Below are positions 36,701-49,151 of a DNA stretch of 64,000 nt, in pieces (position 1 is the stretch's first letter; the number at the start of each line of letters is the position of its first letter). This DNA comes from Piezodorus guildinii (Eukaryota > Arthropoda > Insecta > Hemiptera > Pentatomidae). The notes under the pieces were generated by a model. That model was given only the letters and a program-made list of their open reading frames with translations, was not told the origin of the DNA and searched no databases. The stretch is from NCBI GenBank assembly GCA_023052935.1, contig CM041292.1:104277906-104341905 (forward strand). The letters run 5' to 3'. The translations under genes were made by a program, and so were the position numbers.

Positions 36701-37613
36701 CAAAAGAATATTTTCTTATTACGCAACGAGTTATAATGCCATAGAAAGCATGAAAGTATTGAAAAAATATTTAGCATATTTTCCAAAGCCCCAAAAAATA
36801 TCATGTGACAACGGAAGAGAATTCGACAATAACTTGTTTAAAGATTTTCTAAACTACTTAAATATTGAATTACATTATACTACCCCCAATCACCCTAACT
36901 CTCTTGGATTGCTTAATCGAGCAAGCTCTTCGTTATTAGAAATTTTAAGACTTATAAACATAGAAAACAAAGATGATAAAGAGGAAGATAAGTTAGAGCA
37001 AGCAACGACAGCATATAATAATTCCCTTAATCAAGATCTTAAAATGACCCCTAACGAAATAACTTTCGGTATCACTAATGAAACTTATAATGAATCCCCG
37101 GAAATAAAAGAATATCTTGTTCATGAGTACCATCGGAAAATGAAGCAGCTTTTCGAAATAACTAAGAAAGGTATAGAACAAAATAAAGAGAGAAAAATAG
37201 GCAAGTTAAATGAAAATAGAGAAGACATAGAAATCCCGGAAGATGTGTATATAAAGAGACAACAGAAAAAGAAAATAGATCCTAAATACGAAAAAGGAAA
37301 GTATGTTGATAAAAGATTTCAAAATAGAAATAAAGGTAGAAAGAAAAAACTCCACCCTGATCAAGTCAAACGACCGAAAAAGGTCACTAAGAAAAAGAAA
37401 TCAAATAATAATAATAATAAACCTAGTACAAGTCAAAAAAACCCAGAAATAACTGATGAAGATATTGAGAATGTCATAAAAGAAATAGAAACGTCTAATG
37501 TTACAGGAGTCAGCCAAGATGACTTTGAGTTCGACGACGAATTGTTTCAAGTATCTTCTGATCGCAGCGCTTACGGTTCAGATACAGACCCTGCTAATAC
37601 AAGATTTATCTGA
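33724..37613 (+). CDS. pol: Errantivirus Pol polyprotein (protease, RT, RNase H, integrase)
   Basis: Made by -1 frameshift from gag; the first ATG in frame is only at 34047. Protease: WLIDTGSW at about 33822-33845. RT: the catalytic YMDD is at 34995-35006. RNase H: LTTDASNFAIGAVLAQ near 35435, and YSDHKPLEYL. Integrase: an HHCC zinc motif (H-x5-H ... C-x2-C, about 36440-36560), then catalytic Asp at 36648 and Asp at 36807. Exactly 36 residues after the second Asp, where D-D-35-E requires Glu, the codon at 36915-36917 is AAT (Asn), in NSLGLLNR instead of the usual NG-x-x-ER. No stop or frameshift occurs. The last 116 bases overlap env. The basic C-terminal tail (KKKKSNNNN) may aid nuclear or chromatin contact. 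Confidence 0.92.
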
Positions 37614-39135
37614 CGGACCAGGAGCATCCATCGTACAAATTAATCCATCTTTTATAATTGAAGATTGGTACACATTTTTACATTATAAGAATCTTACAAA
37701 TTTAACAAGAGAAATTCAAACCCTTAAGATTAGCATTGACGTATTAACAATTAGTAATGAATATAAAACTTTGCATAATATTATTGAACAAAAATATAAC
37801 AAGATATTAGAAAAAATTAATCATATTGTAAATATAAATCGGAATAACCGATCAAAAAGAGGTTTAATTAACGGACTAGGCAATGCTATTAGTTGGCTCA
37901 CCGGCAATATGGACGCCGATGACAAAGAAAAGTATGATAATATTTTAAATAAAATCGAGAGAAATATGTATCACATAGAGCATAATGAAAATGTTAGATT
38001 AGGATTAAATAAAGAATTAACATCTAAACTTAATAAAGAAATAATTGTTTTAAATAAATATAAGGATAGTATAGAAAAAATAAATAATTTTACAGATTTA
38101 GCTCTTACTAAGTTAATGTATCATGATTTATTAGCCGTATTAGATTTAGTAGAAAATCAATTAAATGATATAGAATTTTCCTTAGAACAATGTAAATTAG
38201 GAATTACCCATCCAAGCATATTAACGACTAGAGAACTAGAACAATTAAACATACCGTTCGGAGAACCAATCACAGAAAATGTAGAATTAAACTGGTTACT
38301 TAGCTCCACATTTTGTTCCCTATCAGATACAGGATTAATTTATTATTTTATTAAAATCCCTTTGAAATCATTGCCAAAAACAACTTATTATGCTATGTCA
38401 TATCCAGTTACAAGGAATAATAAAGTCATTACTCTAAAGATTAAAGAACAACTAATCATTAGATTTAAAAATTCGTTTTACAATGGAAATTGTATTAAAT
38501 TCAATAATCATCATTACTGTAAAGACATGATAGAGATTAAGGACAAATGTATTTTAGAATTATGTAAGAATATAGAATTAAATGATTGTAAAGCTGCAGA
38601 AATAAGAACAAACCCTATAATCAAACTTATACCCACATTACACCAATATTTAACCTTTAATATTAGCAATGTAACAACTAGTGTAACAAACACACAAATG
38701 TATCATCTACCATCTACTAGCCTCCTTAATCTTAATGAAAAAGAGAAATTTGTAAATATAAATGTACCACTTTCTTATGTTGACAATGTAAATATTCCTT
38801 TTATTTCCTATCATTCTGTTAATAATAAAACTATTGTATCAACAAATTTTACTTTTGAGGAATTACAACAAATAGACTTAAGTAATATAGAAATAGAAGA
38901 ATTAGAACCTTATGATATAACTGTATCCCAATTTATTTCTTATATATTTTATGTAATATGTTTATATCTTTTATGCTATAATCTTTATCGTCAGTATTGT
39001 AAACTGGAATTACTGTGTTCTAATCCTTCAAATGATAATCCAAGTACCCATCCTCAACCACCTGAATGTTTTGATGGCAGAGCCAGAGCTTGGTTTCAAT
39101 ATTTACAGAATAGACAAACCGTCCCAAATCCTTAA
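37498..39135 (+). CDS. env: Errantivirus envelope glycoprotein
   Basis: 545 residues, frame +1 relative to pol, overlapping its last 116 bases, so it is presumably expressed from a spliced RNA, as in other errantiviruses. There is an N-terminal hydrophobic segment (about 12-33). A furin-type site RSKR near residue 121 is followed at once by a Gly-rich hydrophobic stretch resembling the fusion peptide of F-type insect viral envelope proteins. Further features are several N-x-S/T sites, conserved Cys pairs in the middle, and a transmembrane helix (about 478-500) with a short cytoplasmic tail. The frame is intact. Its presence implies capacity for virus-like spread between cells, but activity is not shown by sequence. 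Confidence 0.88.
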   Translation: MLQESAKMTLSSTTNCFKYLLIAALTVQIQTLLIQDLSDGPGASIVQINPSFIIEDWYTFLHYKNLTNLTREIQTLKISIDVLTISNEYKTLHNIIEQKYNKILEKINHIVNINRNNRSKRGLINGLGNAISWLTGNMDADDKEKYDNILNKIERNMYHIEHNENVRLGLNKELTSKLNKEIIVLNKYKDSIEKINNFTDLALTKLMYHDLLAVLDLVENQLNDIEFSLEQCKLGITHPSILTTRELEQLNIPFGEPITENVELNWLLSSTFCSLSDTGLIYYFIKIPLKSLPKTTYYAMSYPVTRNNKVITLKIKEQLIIRFKNSFYNGNCIKFNNHHYCKDMIEIKDKCILELCKNIELNDCKAAEIRTNPIIKLIPTLHQYLTFNISNVTTSVTNTQMYHLPSTSLLNLNEKEKFVNINVPLSYVDNVNIPFISYHSVNNKTIVSTNFTFEELQQIDLSNIEIEELEPYDITVSQFISYIFYVICLYLLCYNLYRQYCKLELLCSNPSNDNPSTHPQPPECFDGRARAWFQYLQNRQTVPNP

Positions 39136-39164
39136 ATTTAGAGTTCAGTGGGCTTCACTCTCAT

Positions 39165-39175
39165 AAGGACGGAGG
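39165..39175 (+). other. Polypurine tract of the provirus
   Basis: AAGGACGGAGG lies directly before the 3' LTR, the expected position for the plus-strand primer. One C interrupts the purines. Confidence 0.65.
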
Positions 39176-39461
39176 AGTCACGCCACCATGAGGCCATAGT
39201 GCACCTGCAGATCACACCATATTCCTTGAATCTTATTCAGCAGTCCTACTAACCTTTATATACCCTGTCCCTTCTCCCAGGGAACACTCTCTTCAAGTCC
39301 TCGCAGTAATTACGGTACGTAATCTATGTCAGATCTAGTATAGCCATATTGTTATTATCAAGATTGTCATTATTGTCTTTTAAAGTGTTATTATCGATAT
39401 TTTGTAACTTTTGAATAAATAAAATATTTTTTTTTTCAATAACGAGCACGAACACCAAAAT
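39176..39461 (+). repeat. 3' LTR (286 bp)
   Basis: By eye identical to 31985-32270 over the full length, followed by the TTAG duplication at 39462-39465. It supplies the polyadenylation signal AATAAATAAA near 39414. Confidence 0.95.
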
Positions 39462-39530
39462 TTAGTATCTGATACTCTAAAGAAGAAGTGTTTTTTTTTT
39501 TATAGTTTCACAAATATGTTAAAGGGGGCG

Positions 39531-39735
39531 GGATGGCTGAGTGACTAAGCTTGCCCAGCAATCACAGATGACCAGAAGCTTTTGAATAAAATGTCGAGTT
39601 CGCGTTTCGGTGCCGGGAGGGCTTTTAATTCGGCAATTATTCCCTACCCTCTCCCCTTGGCCCGAGAATCCCCCATATTGCCATGAAAGGCAAGGTAGGG
39701 GTAGATAAAAAAAAAATAAATAAATAAAATTCAAC
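39531..39735 (+). mobile_element. tRNA-derived SINE (family 2)
   Basis: The head GGGATGGCTGAGTGACTAAG resembles the A-box region of serine/leucine tRNAs, and GAGTTCGCGTTTC is a degenerate B box about 45 bases further. A C-rich body (CTACCCTCTCCCC) is followed by an A-rich (AAAT)n tail. It begins 65 bp after the provirus. The anticodon arm is not formed, so this is not a tRNA gene. Confidence 0.65.
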
Positions 39736-40323
39736 AAATGCTACAGAAGAAAGAAAAGTGACCTTTTTTCGAATATCGTCCAACATATTTTAAGAAACGT
39801 TTTTATTCGGAGTAAAGTGCACTGCGAGCTGTCACATCTGAAAATAAATTCGACAAGGAATATTCTATTTCTGTCATGAGGCAAAGGATAGAAAATATTT
39901 TCCACAATATATCTAGTATTGTCCATTTGTAACGTGTCAAAGTTATTTTTTGAACTGAATTTCCAAGCATTTCCTTTCACAGTTTACATGCCAGAAACAT
40001 TCTATACATCACGTCTACTGAAATTCTGAAAATCGAATATAATATGTTTAACGAAGAAAACTCCTTTTTAATTAATCAAACGTAAAATTACAGGGAATAT
40101 TTCCAAAGAAACTGTAATTGCATAAAAAAGTGAATTTTTAAAAAAAAAATTTTAATCCCGATGTCAAAAAAGAAAAATTTACCTTGTTTACTTCTTGAAA
40201 TATTTTTTATACAGTAAAATGAGATTCGATATCTGTTTATGCAAATAAGCTTAAAATAATATAGAAGTGCGAAACTGCATAAGATACTATAAATTAGATT
40301 ATTAAACAATACAAATAACTATC
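39736..40323. other. AT-rich stretch without a recognisable gene
   Basis: Small minus-strand frames (39741-39980, 40088-40309) have no domain or codon signal. Nothing else is seen. Confidence 0.4.
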
Positions 40324-40680
40324 AGTAAATCAGGTCTCTTGGCTGATATTCTTCTGGGCGGATTATATGGGTTGTGGCAGTGGATAGGTCAGCGGGGTTT
40401 GAAGTTAGGGTCAGTCTGTCGTGAAATTTAGTGTAGTGACCACTAGCAGTTGCAATGAGAAATGGAATGTCCAGGTGTAGTGGCTGTAGTGGCTCGTTGT
40501 CTACATAATAAGTGGCATTTATAATTTTCTTAAGTATTTTTGATTGAAATAATTGGATAATTTTAATATTTGACTTCCTTGCCGTCCCCCATAGCTCGAT
40601 GCCATAAGTCCTAAAAGGTTTTATCAGTACTTAATAAATAGTTGATTTGTCAATTTTGATTTTGAACGTTTGTCTAGTAA
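40324..40680 (-). pseudogene. Jockey-type LINE ORF2 C-terminal fragment
   Basis: On the minus strand it matches the same part of Jockey ORF2 as 1-440 and 53512-53870: 'tggcatttataattttcttaagta..ttttga', CCCCATAGCTCGATGCCATA and TTTGAACGTTTGTCTAGTA. Truncated at both ends and frameshifted. Confidence 0.7.
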
Positions 40681-40689
40681 TCTCAAATG

Positions 40690-40886
40690 AGGTTTATTCA
40701 GATATAATAAATTATTTTAATTTTATAATTATTTTTTATGGTTATAATTTTATCTTTCCTTCCCTATTGAATATTTTCATTTATTTTTTTATCTAATACG
40801 ATCATTGTAGAATTATTATTTGTATCGGGCGCTAATGTCCTAGATGTTTTGCGCCTTTAAAATATAATAAACAAACAAACAACGTT
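40690..40886 (+). pseudogene. LINE 3' UTR end with GGCGC hairpin and (AAAC)n tail
   Basis: TCGGGCGCTAATGTCC, then about 12 bases, then GCGCCTT forms a GGCGC/GCGCC stem just before AAAATATAATAAACAAACAAAC. This 'GGGCGCTAATG...GCGCC' block is a familiar 3' terminus of some insect LINEs. No coding part survives, and the element abuts the minus-strand Jockey piece. Confidence 0.5.
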
Positions 40887-41017
40887 GATTGAGATATTTA
40901 TTTAACTACTTTGTATCTATTAATTGTACAATGTATTTTAAAATGAATTCCAAAATATTTTCTGTCTCTCTCGCGATAACATCGTCAATTAATTATTGTA
41001 TAAAAATTTTAATATTG

Positions 41018-41988
41018 TGTTTTACCACTGTTATTGTAATCTGAGTAACAGTGGTAAAACAGAATATATACATGAAATGTTTGTTGTGTATTTATTTAGT
41101 AAATAAAGTTGGAGGATAAGAAAAAAAAGAAAAAAAAAAAAAAAAATTTACCACTGTTAACGAAAGGAATAGTGTACTCATTTCAAAAGGGAAAGACAAA
41201 ATTACCGTCAAAATTTAAAATTAACAACTGCGAAATTAAACTATTCAAACACATAAGATATCTCAGAGTCACCTTTGATAGACATTTAAAGTTTTCGATC
41301 CACTTTGGTAAAACAATTAAGACAGTGAGGCAAAAATTAAGGCAGCTTAATCACTTAATTAATTCTTCAAGTATGTCTCTTCGACTGAAGATATCAATAT
41401 ATAAGGCCATTATACGTCCAACTCTGTTATATGGTGCTCCACTCTTTTCGCATATTGCTAAGTCGACTAAAAAACGTTTACAATCGTTCCAAAATGGCGT
41501 ACTGCGGAAAATTGTAAAAGGAACGTCATTACAAAGATCTAAAACCTCAAGAATTCACGAGGAATTAAAAATTGACAAACTTTCTGAATTCGTTACTGAG
41601 AGGAATAAAAAGTTCTTTGAAACGGTCAAACTTATTAACAATCCGATATATAGTAAGCTAACACCTTCTGGATTACCTCAACGATGGCAGAATATTGATA
41701 TTTAGGTTTTAGGATTAGGTTAAGGTTCTACTTAAACCAAAAGGTGAGCTCCATTATAGGTTCATAGAAGATAATTATATATTACAGGTATTATAGAGAT
41801 ATATAACATCCTTAAAATGCATACATGCAGAAAAAGGAGAAGATTCAAAAATTAAGTTTATAAGAAGAGCTAACAAAAGGGGCTACGAAAAATACCACTG
41901 TTAGATTTGTTTTTGCAAAATTGCTTTCTTTTGTTTTGGAGTTTTTTTAACAGTAAAGGAGATCAGAAAAAAAAATTTACTACTGTTA
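41018..41988. repeat. Cluster of TAACAGTGGTAAA inverted motifs
   Basis: A 16-bp arm hairpin (41018-41033 with 41046-41061, 12-base spacer) contains TTTTACCACTGTTA and its exact inverse. TTTACCACTGTTA recurs at 41147-41159, TACCACTGTTA at 41893-41903 (a target duplication), TAACAGTA at 41948-41955 and TTTACTACTGTTA at 41976-41988. The pair 41046-41159 has the form of a 114-bp MITE with 13-bp terminal inverted repeats. Confidence 0.7.
41160..41892 (+). pseudogene. 5'-truncated Jockey-like LINE insertion with 11-bp target duplication
   Basis: The open frame, whose first codons come from host A-rich DNA, encodes about 180 residues of RT C-terminus and ends at 41705. Visible blocks are RYLRVTFDRHLKFS, IRPTLLYGAPL, KKRLQSFQNGVLRKIV and the tail HEELKIDKL. 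A 3' UTR and a short A-tail (CGAAAAA) follow. TACCACTGTTA flanks both sides (41149-41159 and 41893-41903), so insertion boundaries are exact. The catalytic RT and endonuclease are absent. The insertion is younger than the copy at 1240-1760, since its frame is still open. Confidence 0.85.
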
Positions 41989-44645
<2,657 letters not shown>

Positions 44646-44649
44646 AATA

Positions 44650-45297
44650 TAGCACAGTGGCCCCTACCAAAAATTCCGACGGCAATAATTCCAAGGAACC
44701 TATCTTCATCAATATTTTAGAACCGAAAAATCCTTGTATATTTACAACATATTCACCCCATTCTCCTCTGTCCATTCCATCAACGCAAAATCCCAGTCCT
44801 CAAACCTACTCATTCCCTCTCATAAAACCACTTATTTTATGTAATCCTTTGTCATTCGTGCATCCTTATTCTAGAATTCTTTACTAAAGTCTATTCGTAC
44901 ATCTCAATCCTTAACTGCCTTTAAACATCAAATATTCATCCATCTCCTAGAATATCAATCTTGATATTAAGTTATTACTATAACAATTAAGTTGAACTGT
45001 TTAGCCTCTATGTTCTTTATTTAATTTTTATTTTCTTCAATTTTTACCTTATTTTTTTATTCCTTCAATATATGCTTTTGATTATATAAATTCTTTAAGG
45101 TAGCAATATCACCTTTGTACATATTCATAAATTTATCATTATTTGCTATTCAATTAGTATTTTAATGATGTATATAGTATTTTAAGCTTTGTATAGCCAG
45201 AAGTGTAATTTCAAAAATGTACTATTATATTATTCTTAGGGGATTTGCTGTCTTAGAATAAAATTTCTTTTTCATTCATTCATTTATTCATTCACAG
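44650..45297 (+). pseudogene. CR1-type LINE 3' end with (TTCA)n tail
   Basis: Plus-strand remnants NSLLKSIRTSQSLTAFKHQI then FIHLLEYQS match the minus-strand tail at 8495-8900 (STFKHQLFLHLLKYQS) better than the intact CR1 copy, so these two form one subfamily. The 3' UTR ends CTTAGAATAAAATTTCTTTT followed by ATTCATTC repeats. The upstream frame (44657-44887) is a frameshifted piece of the same ORF2. It is 5'-truncated. Confidence 0.7.
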
Positions 45298-47135
45298 ACG
45301 TGAAGGACTTGGTCATGCGAATGTGACTAATATGTTTTCTTCTTCTACTAAATTTATTCATTATAGATGACAATAAAATAAATTGACTTTCATGCTACAG
45401 AAAAATATAGGTTACTCCAATAAGTATTTTACCTATACAAAATATATACAGAACTAATATACATTAAAGATAACACATAAAAAAAAGGTCAATAAAATAT
45501 TAAGTTAAAAGTAATAATATCAGTTAAAGAAAGGAAGTAAACGTTTGGTTTTTTTAGGTTAACTGCTAGAAGCGGTTATCCAACTAAAACTGATTACAAC
45601 ATAGGTATTTCATGAATTAAAATCTAAATTTTACACAATTTATTTTTTTTTAATTTTTCAACAACTAGGAGTGTATTAATTGTAATTCGGTCGAAGGCTC
45701 GAACATTATTTTTTATAGGTAAGAGACGCTCACCTAAACTCTTAAAAGTATTCCTTTATTTACCTAAAACAGAGAGAAAAAATGATAGTTTTTAATTATA
45801 AGGAATATTTAACAATAAAAAAAGTGGATTCCATGCTGAAGAGATACTAGAAAAGAGTAAGGGACTCTAGCTGTAAAGCTCAATACCGACCATCGCTTTA
45901 CCCCGAGCTATTAATTGGGACAAGAATCTTCATTCAAGAATGCCTAGAGTATTGAAGAGTGGAAATGGCTAATAAGGGAATTCCACAGTTATCTGACAAG
46001 GTACCGAACTTCATTAGATGAGACACTAGAAATTCAAATTTAGTATGGTTTCTAAAAAAAAAAGTAGTAATTCAAAGCATAGTAGAAGAGGTGATGTAAG
46101 GTTTTTACTTCCTCCTTTTTCATCCTATGAACCATTAAAATCAATTTTATAACATAAACATTTTCTTTCCTAATCAAACAAATGTTGGTTAGCGACTGTC
46201 CTCTGCTACAATACCTAACACTGGAAATAACAAAATAAAAACCCGCCCCTTCAGAGACCACCATGACAATAAAAGGCCTGTTTTAGTACCCAATAGTCCA
46301 TAGTTAAGTATTAGAAATCTTATCTATAATTGCATTTTAGCCTTCACTTTGTTATCAATGCTATTTTTTAAATCATAATTTTTAAATTTGTGGTGTATTC
46401 CACTTATTCCATAAAAAAAGAATACTCAGATGCGATAAAACCTTAAAACCAATGTTTCAGTTATTTAAATTATGCCATATATTTTTTTATTTCGCAAGAC
46501 TAACTATAAGCTCTTTAAGGTCAGCTGCCCCAGAAGGGACTATTCTAGAGAAAAAGGGGGGCCATAATCTGGAATAGGAAGAGCCCTTGCACCTGGGGTC
46601 GGGACAAAACATGCACCCTTCTATCCTAACATGACAGCCGCGATCCACCCTATCCTCCAAAATGAGATCTTCCTCTCTCGCTGTAATAAAGTATCTTTCT
46701 CTTATCATTTTTCTTTATACGAAATTTCCATCCATTTATTTAGAATTTTTCGGTAGCATATGGATACAATAGGGATATCCTTAAATAAAAAATTAGTATT
46801 TTTAGTTAACAGTCTATTCTTTTCTTCAATTATTAATTTTTACCAGTGCAGCTTGAAAACATCATAGGCATAGGAAACGTAGTATCCAGCTCACGTCCCT
46901 GCCTTAAGGTAGCTACTTACAAATAATAAGAATTTACTTTATAATAAATAATTTTTCCCCAAAACAGAAATTCTCTCATGAGAAATTATTTCTAATAAAA
47001 AGTTTTAAAATTAACCAGTAGACCTAGGTAAGGCGACGGCGATACTGAATAATGAAGTGACAACGTCTTAAAAATTTCCTGACAAAAGGACAAGGCAGCT
47101 GCAGTAACAGGAACAAAAAAAAGACTATGTAGAAG
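45298..47135. other. AT-rich stretch; one unassigned GC-richer open frame
   Basis: 46487-46708 (minus, 73 codons) contains GCMFCPDPRCKG and is markedly GC-richer than its flanks, but I recognise no family and see no splice context. The rest holds nothing supportable. Confidence 0.35.
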
Positions 47136-47139
47136 TAAA

Positions 47140-47600
47140 GAGTCAGGCTTTTGCAAAAGATCTAGCCCTGCTGGCAAGAACAGAGGAGAAATCCATAAAA
47201 CAGGTTAAAACACTGAAAGATATAGCAAAAAAAAAAAAATAAACAAAAACAAAATGAGACTACAGATCTCCTATGAAAAGAAAGAAATTACTACGACGAA
47301 TTCCAACACAATAAAAAAATTAAACAAAAAGTTGTATTACCTAAAGGAAACGATATAAAGCAATGGAACGAATAGGGCGAATGGAACAAATAGAAGAAAG
47401 GATAACCAAACAGAAAAGACTGAACGTCGCCACTAGAAATATTTACAACAAGAAAGAAGAAAATCCGACTTTTAAGGCACTGCAGTATGGTAGTTAGATC
47501 GGTGATCATTTATGGTATGGAAACAGTCAGCCTTCCGAGCTTGGAGAAAACCCTAAACATTTAGCTGAAAATTCTGAGGAGGATTCACGGATTCCAAAAA
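47140..47600 (+). pseudogene. LINE reverse-transcriptase remnant (upstream of two)
   Basis: FAKDLALLARTEEKSIKQVK (47152-47211) looks like the RT catalytic block 'ADDlaLla..e' with the first Asp changed to Lys. It continues to VVRSVIIYGMETVSLPSLEK and LKILRRIHGFQK, matching the 'RPvl.YG.E.w.l....' thumb region. Many frameshifts and stops occur. The family is an insect endonuclease-RT LINE. Confidence 0.65.
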
Positions 47601-47632
47601 ACGCAAGAGGGACATTGGCAAAAATCCAATGG

Positions 47633-48085
47633 AGAATCAAGCAAAGCTCTTCCTACACAAAACAATAGTTAGGCCGGTTGTAATGTATGGAAGTGAGATG
47701 TAGACCCTAACCAAAGAAAACAGAAGAGCTCGACTGGTTTGGGAGTGGAGTATATTGAGATGGATTTTTGGTGCTGTAAAAGAAGAACACAGGTGGAGGA
47801 TGAGATGCAACGCCGACTTTACGGAATTGCATAGAGAGCCTGATATCCTCTGTGATATTAGAAAGAGCAGGCTGAGATAGTTAGGGCATGTAGAAAGGAT
47901 GGAGCTCTGTAGGCTACCTAAAATTATGTTAAATGGTGCACCAGGAGGGAAAAGGAAAAGGGGTAGACCCAGGCAACGGTGGATAGAGGATTTGAGAAGG
48001 ATGGGAGTTGGAAATTGGAGGTGTCTTGCTGGAGATCGAGAGGCATGGGAAAGAATGTTGGCAGAGGCCCAGGTCCTACAAGTGA

Positions 48086-48088
<3 letters not shown>
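47633..48088 (+). pseudogene. LINE reverse-transcriptase C-terminus (downstream of two)
   Basis: KLFLHKTIVRPVVMYGSEM, stop, TLTKENRRARL, then WSILRWIFGAVKEEHRWRMR lead into LGHVERMELCRLPKIM, GKRKRGRPRQRWIEDLRRMG and DREAWERMLAEAQ. This is the complete, well-preserved tail of an endonuclease-RT LINE. Two in-frame stops. It repeats the 'YG.E' region already present in the remnant just upstream, so two elements or a duplication are juxtaposed. The coding end runs into (TA)n. Confidence 0.8.

Positions 48089-48152
<64 letters not shown>
48089..48152. repeat. (TA)n microsatellite at the LINE 3' end
   Basis: About 64 bases of TA immediately after the last RT codons, with no intervening 3' UTR, so it is either the target or a replaced tail. 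Confidence 0.95.
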
Positions 48153-48156
<4 letters not shown>

Positions 48157-49088
48157 ATTTATATATGTGATAATTCCAAAGTTTTCCAATATCTTTATCA
48201 ACACCTCTAAACATGAAAATATAAACAATTTTTTTACATATTTAGAGTTTTTCTTCAATCTTTACTTATCGCATAATGTGGTGGGTCCGGAGTCTGAAAG
48301 CAGTAAGGTAGTGACATCCAATAACAGAACTCCTACCCAACAATGAACCAAGCCTAAACATATAGGGGCAAGATCAAAAGACTATTTCTCTTGAGGAAGA
48401 AGGAAGTCGATAGCCTGAGATATGTTGTGGATAACCTTCCTGTCTGGAGGGTGACGAGCTGACTCCATCTTATGGCCTCCACATCTGTCCGCGCTACGCT
48501 ATCTTTTATGTTTCTCAATTCAAAGTCTTTTGATAGCGAATATAACATAGTTACAAAAAACAAAATATGAACTAGTTAGCTAGTTTCAAAATGGAATATA
48601 TATTTCTTTTGTTCATTTATGCAAACAATAAATTAAATTATACAAATTTTTAAACAAATTTTCATTATTTCTGTTGATTGTAATTATCATATTTAACATT
48701 ATTTTGTTAAAAAAAATACTACATTACAAGTGCACTAGCAACATTAATATTATTACAAAAACTATAAATTTAACTATAATATTTTTTTCAGGTAAGTAAA
48801 ACATCCGGATTAAAACTACATTGTGCCCAGTGATTTCACTTCATTGAGTCTAACAATCAGAGGTATTTTACTAATTTTATATTTGATTACTTCTTTATAT
48901 ATAAGTATGTTTATTTAATACAATACTTTTATATAACTTATACTCATTTATATTCCTTTTAATCTGTATATTTAAGCAATTATACATATATGTATATATA
49001 TATACGCTTATGAATCGGATATTTTTGAAGACTGAGAAAAAAAAAAATAGACAGAAAAAAGAAAAAAAAAATCTTCCTAAAATTTAGG

Positions 49089-49092
<4 letters not shown>
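48153..49092. other. AT-rich stretch without a recognisable gene
   Basis: A GC-richer patch at 48280-48520 gives a small minus frame (48354-48563) that I cannot assign. Nothing else is seen. Confidence 0.4.

Positions 49093-49146
<54 letters not shown>
49093..49146. repeat. (TA)n microsatellite
   Basis: About 54 bases of uninterrupted TA dinucleotides. Confidence 0.95.

Positions 49147-49151
<5 letters not shown>

Larger units (their letters stand above)
31981..39465 (+). mobile_element. Errantivirus-type Ty3/gypsy provirus (gag, pol, env)
   Basis: The element itself is 31985-39461 (7477 bp). TTAG is duplicated immediately outside both ends (31981-31984 and 39462-39465), and the two 286-bp LTRs read as identical. 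Between them are a primer site, gag, pol (-1 frame) and env, all open. LTRs starting AGT, a 4-bp duplication, a Gag without zinc knuckle and an env gene are errantivirus traits. Such elements are insect endogenous retroviruses, often expressed in follicle cells and restrained by piRNAs (family knowledge). Identical LTRs indicate a very recent insertion. The integrase carries an unusual residue at its catalytic glutamate position (see pol). Confidence 0.95.

Noticed and set aside
39531..39600. Functional serine/leucine tRNA gene
   Set aside because: Only A- and B-box-like motifs are kept; no cloverleaf closes, and a retroposon body follows.
41109..41159. Lys-rich N-terminus as part of the RT protein
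   Set aside because: These codons are a host A-tract and target duplication upstream of the 5'-truncated LINE, fused to its frame by chance.
46487..46708. Minus-strand 73-codon frame with Cys-rich GCMFCPDPRCKG as a zinc-binding gene
   Set aside because: Too short, with no recognisable family and no neighbouring exons.
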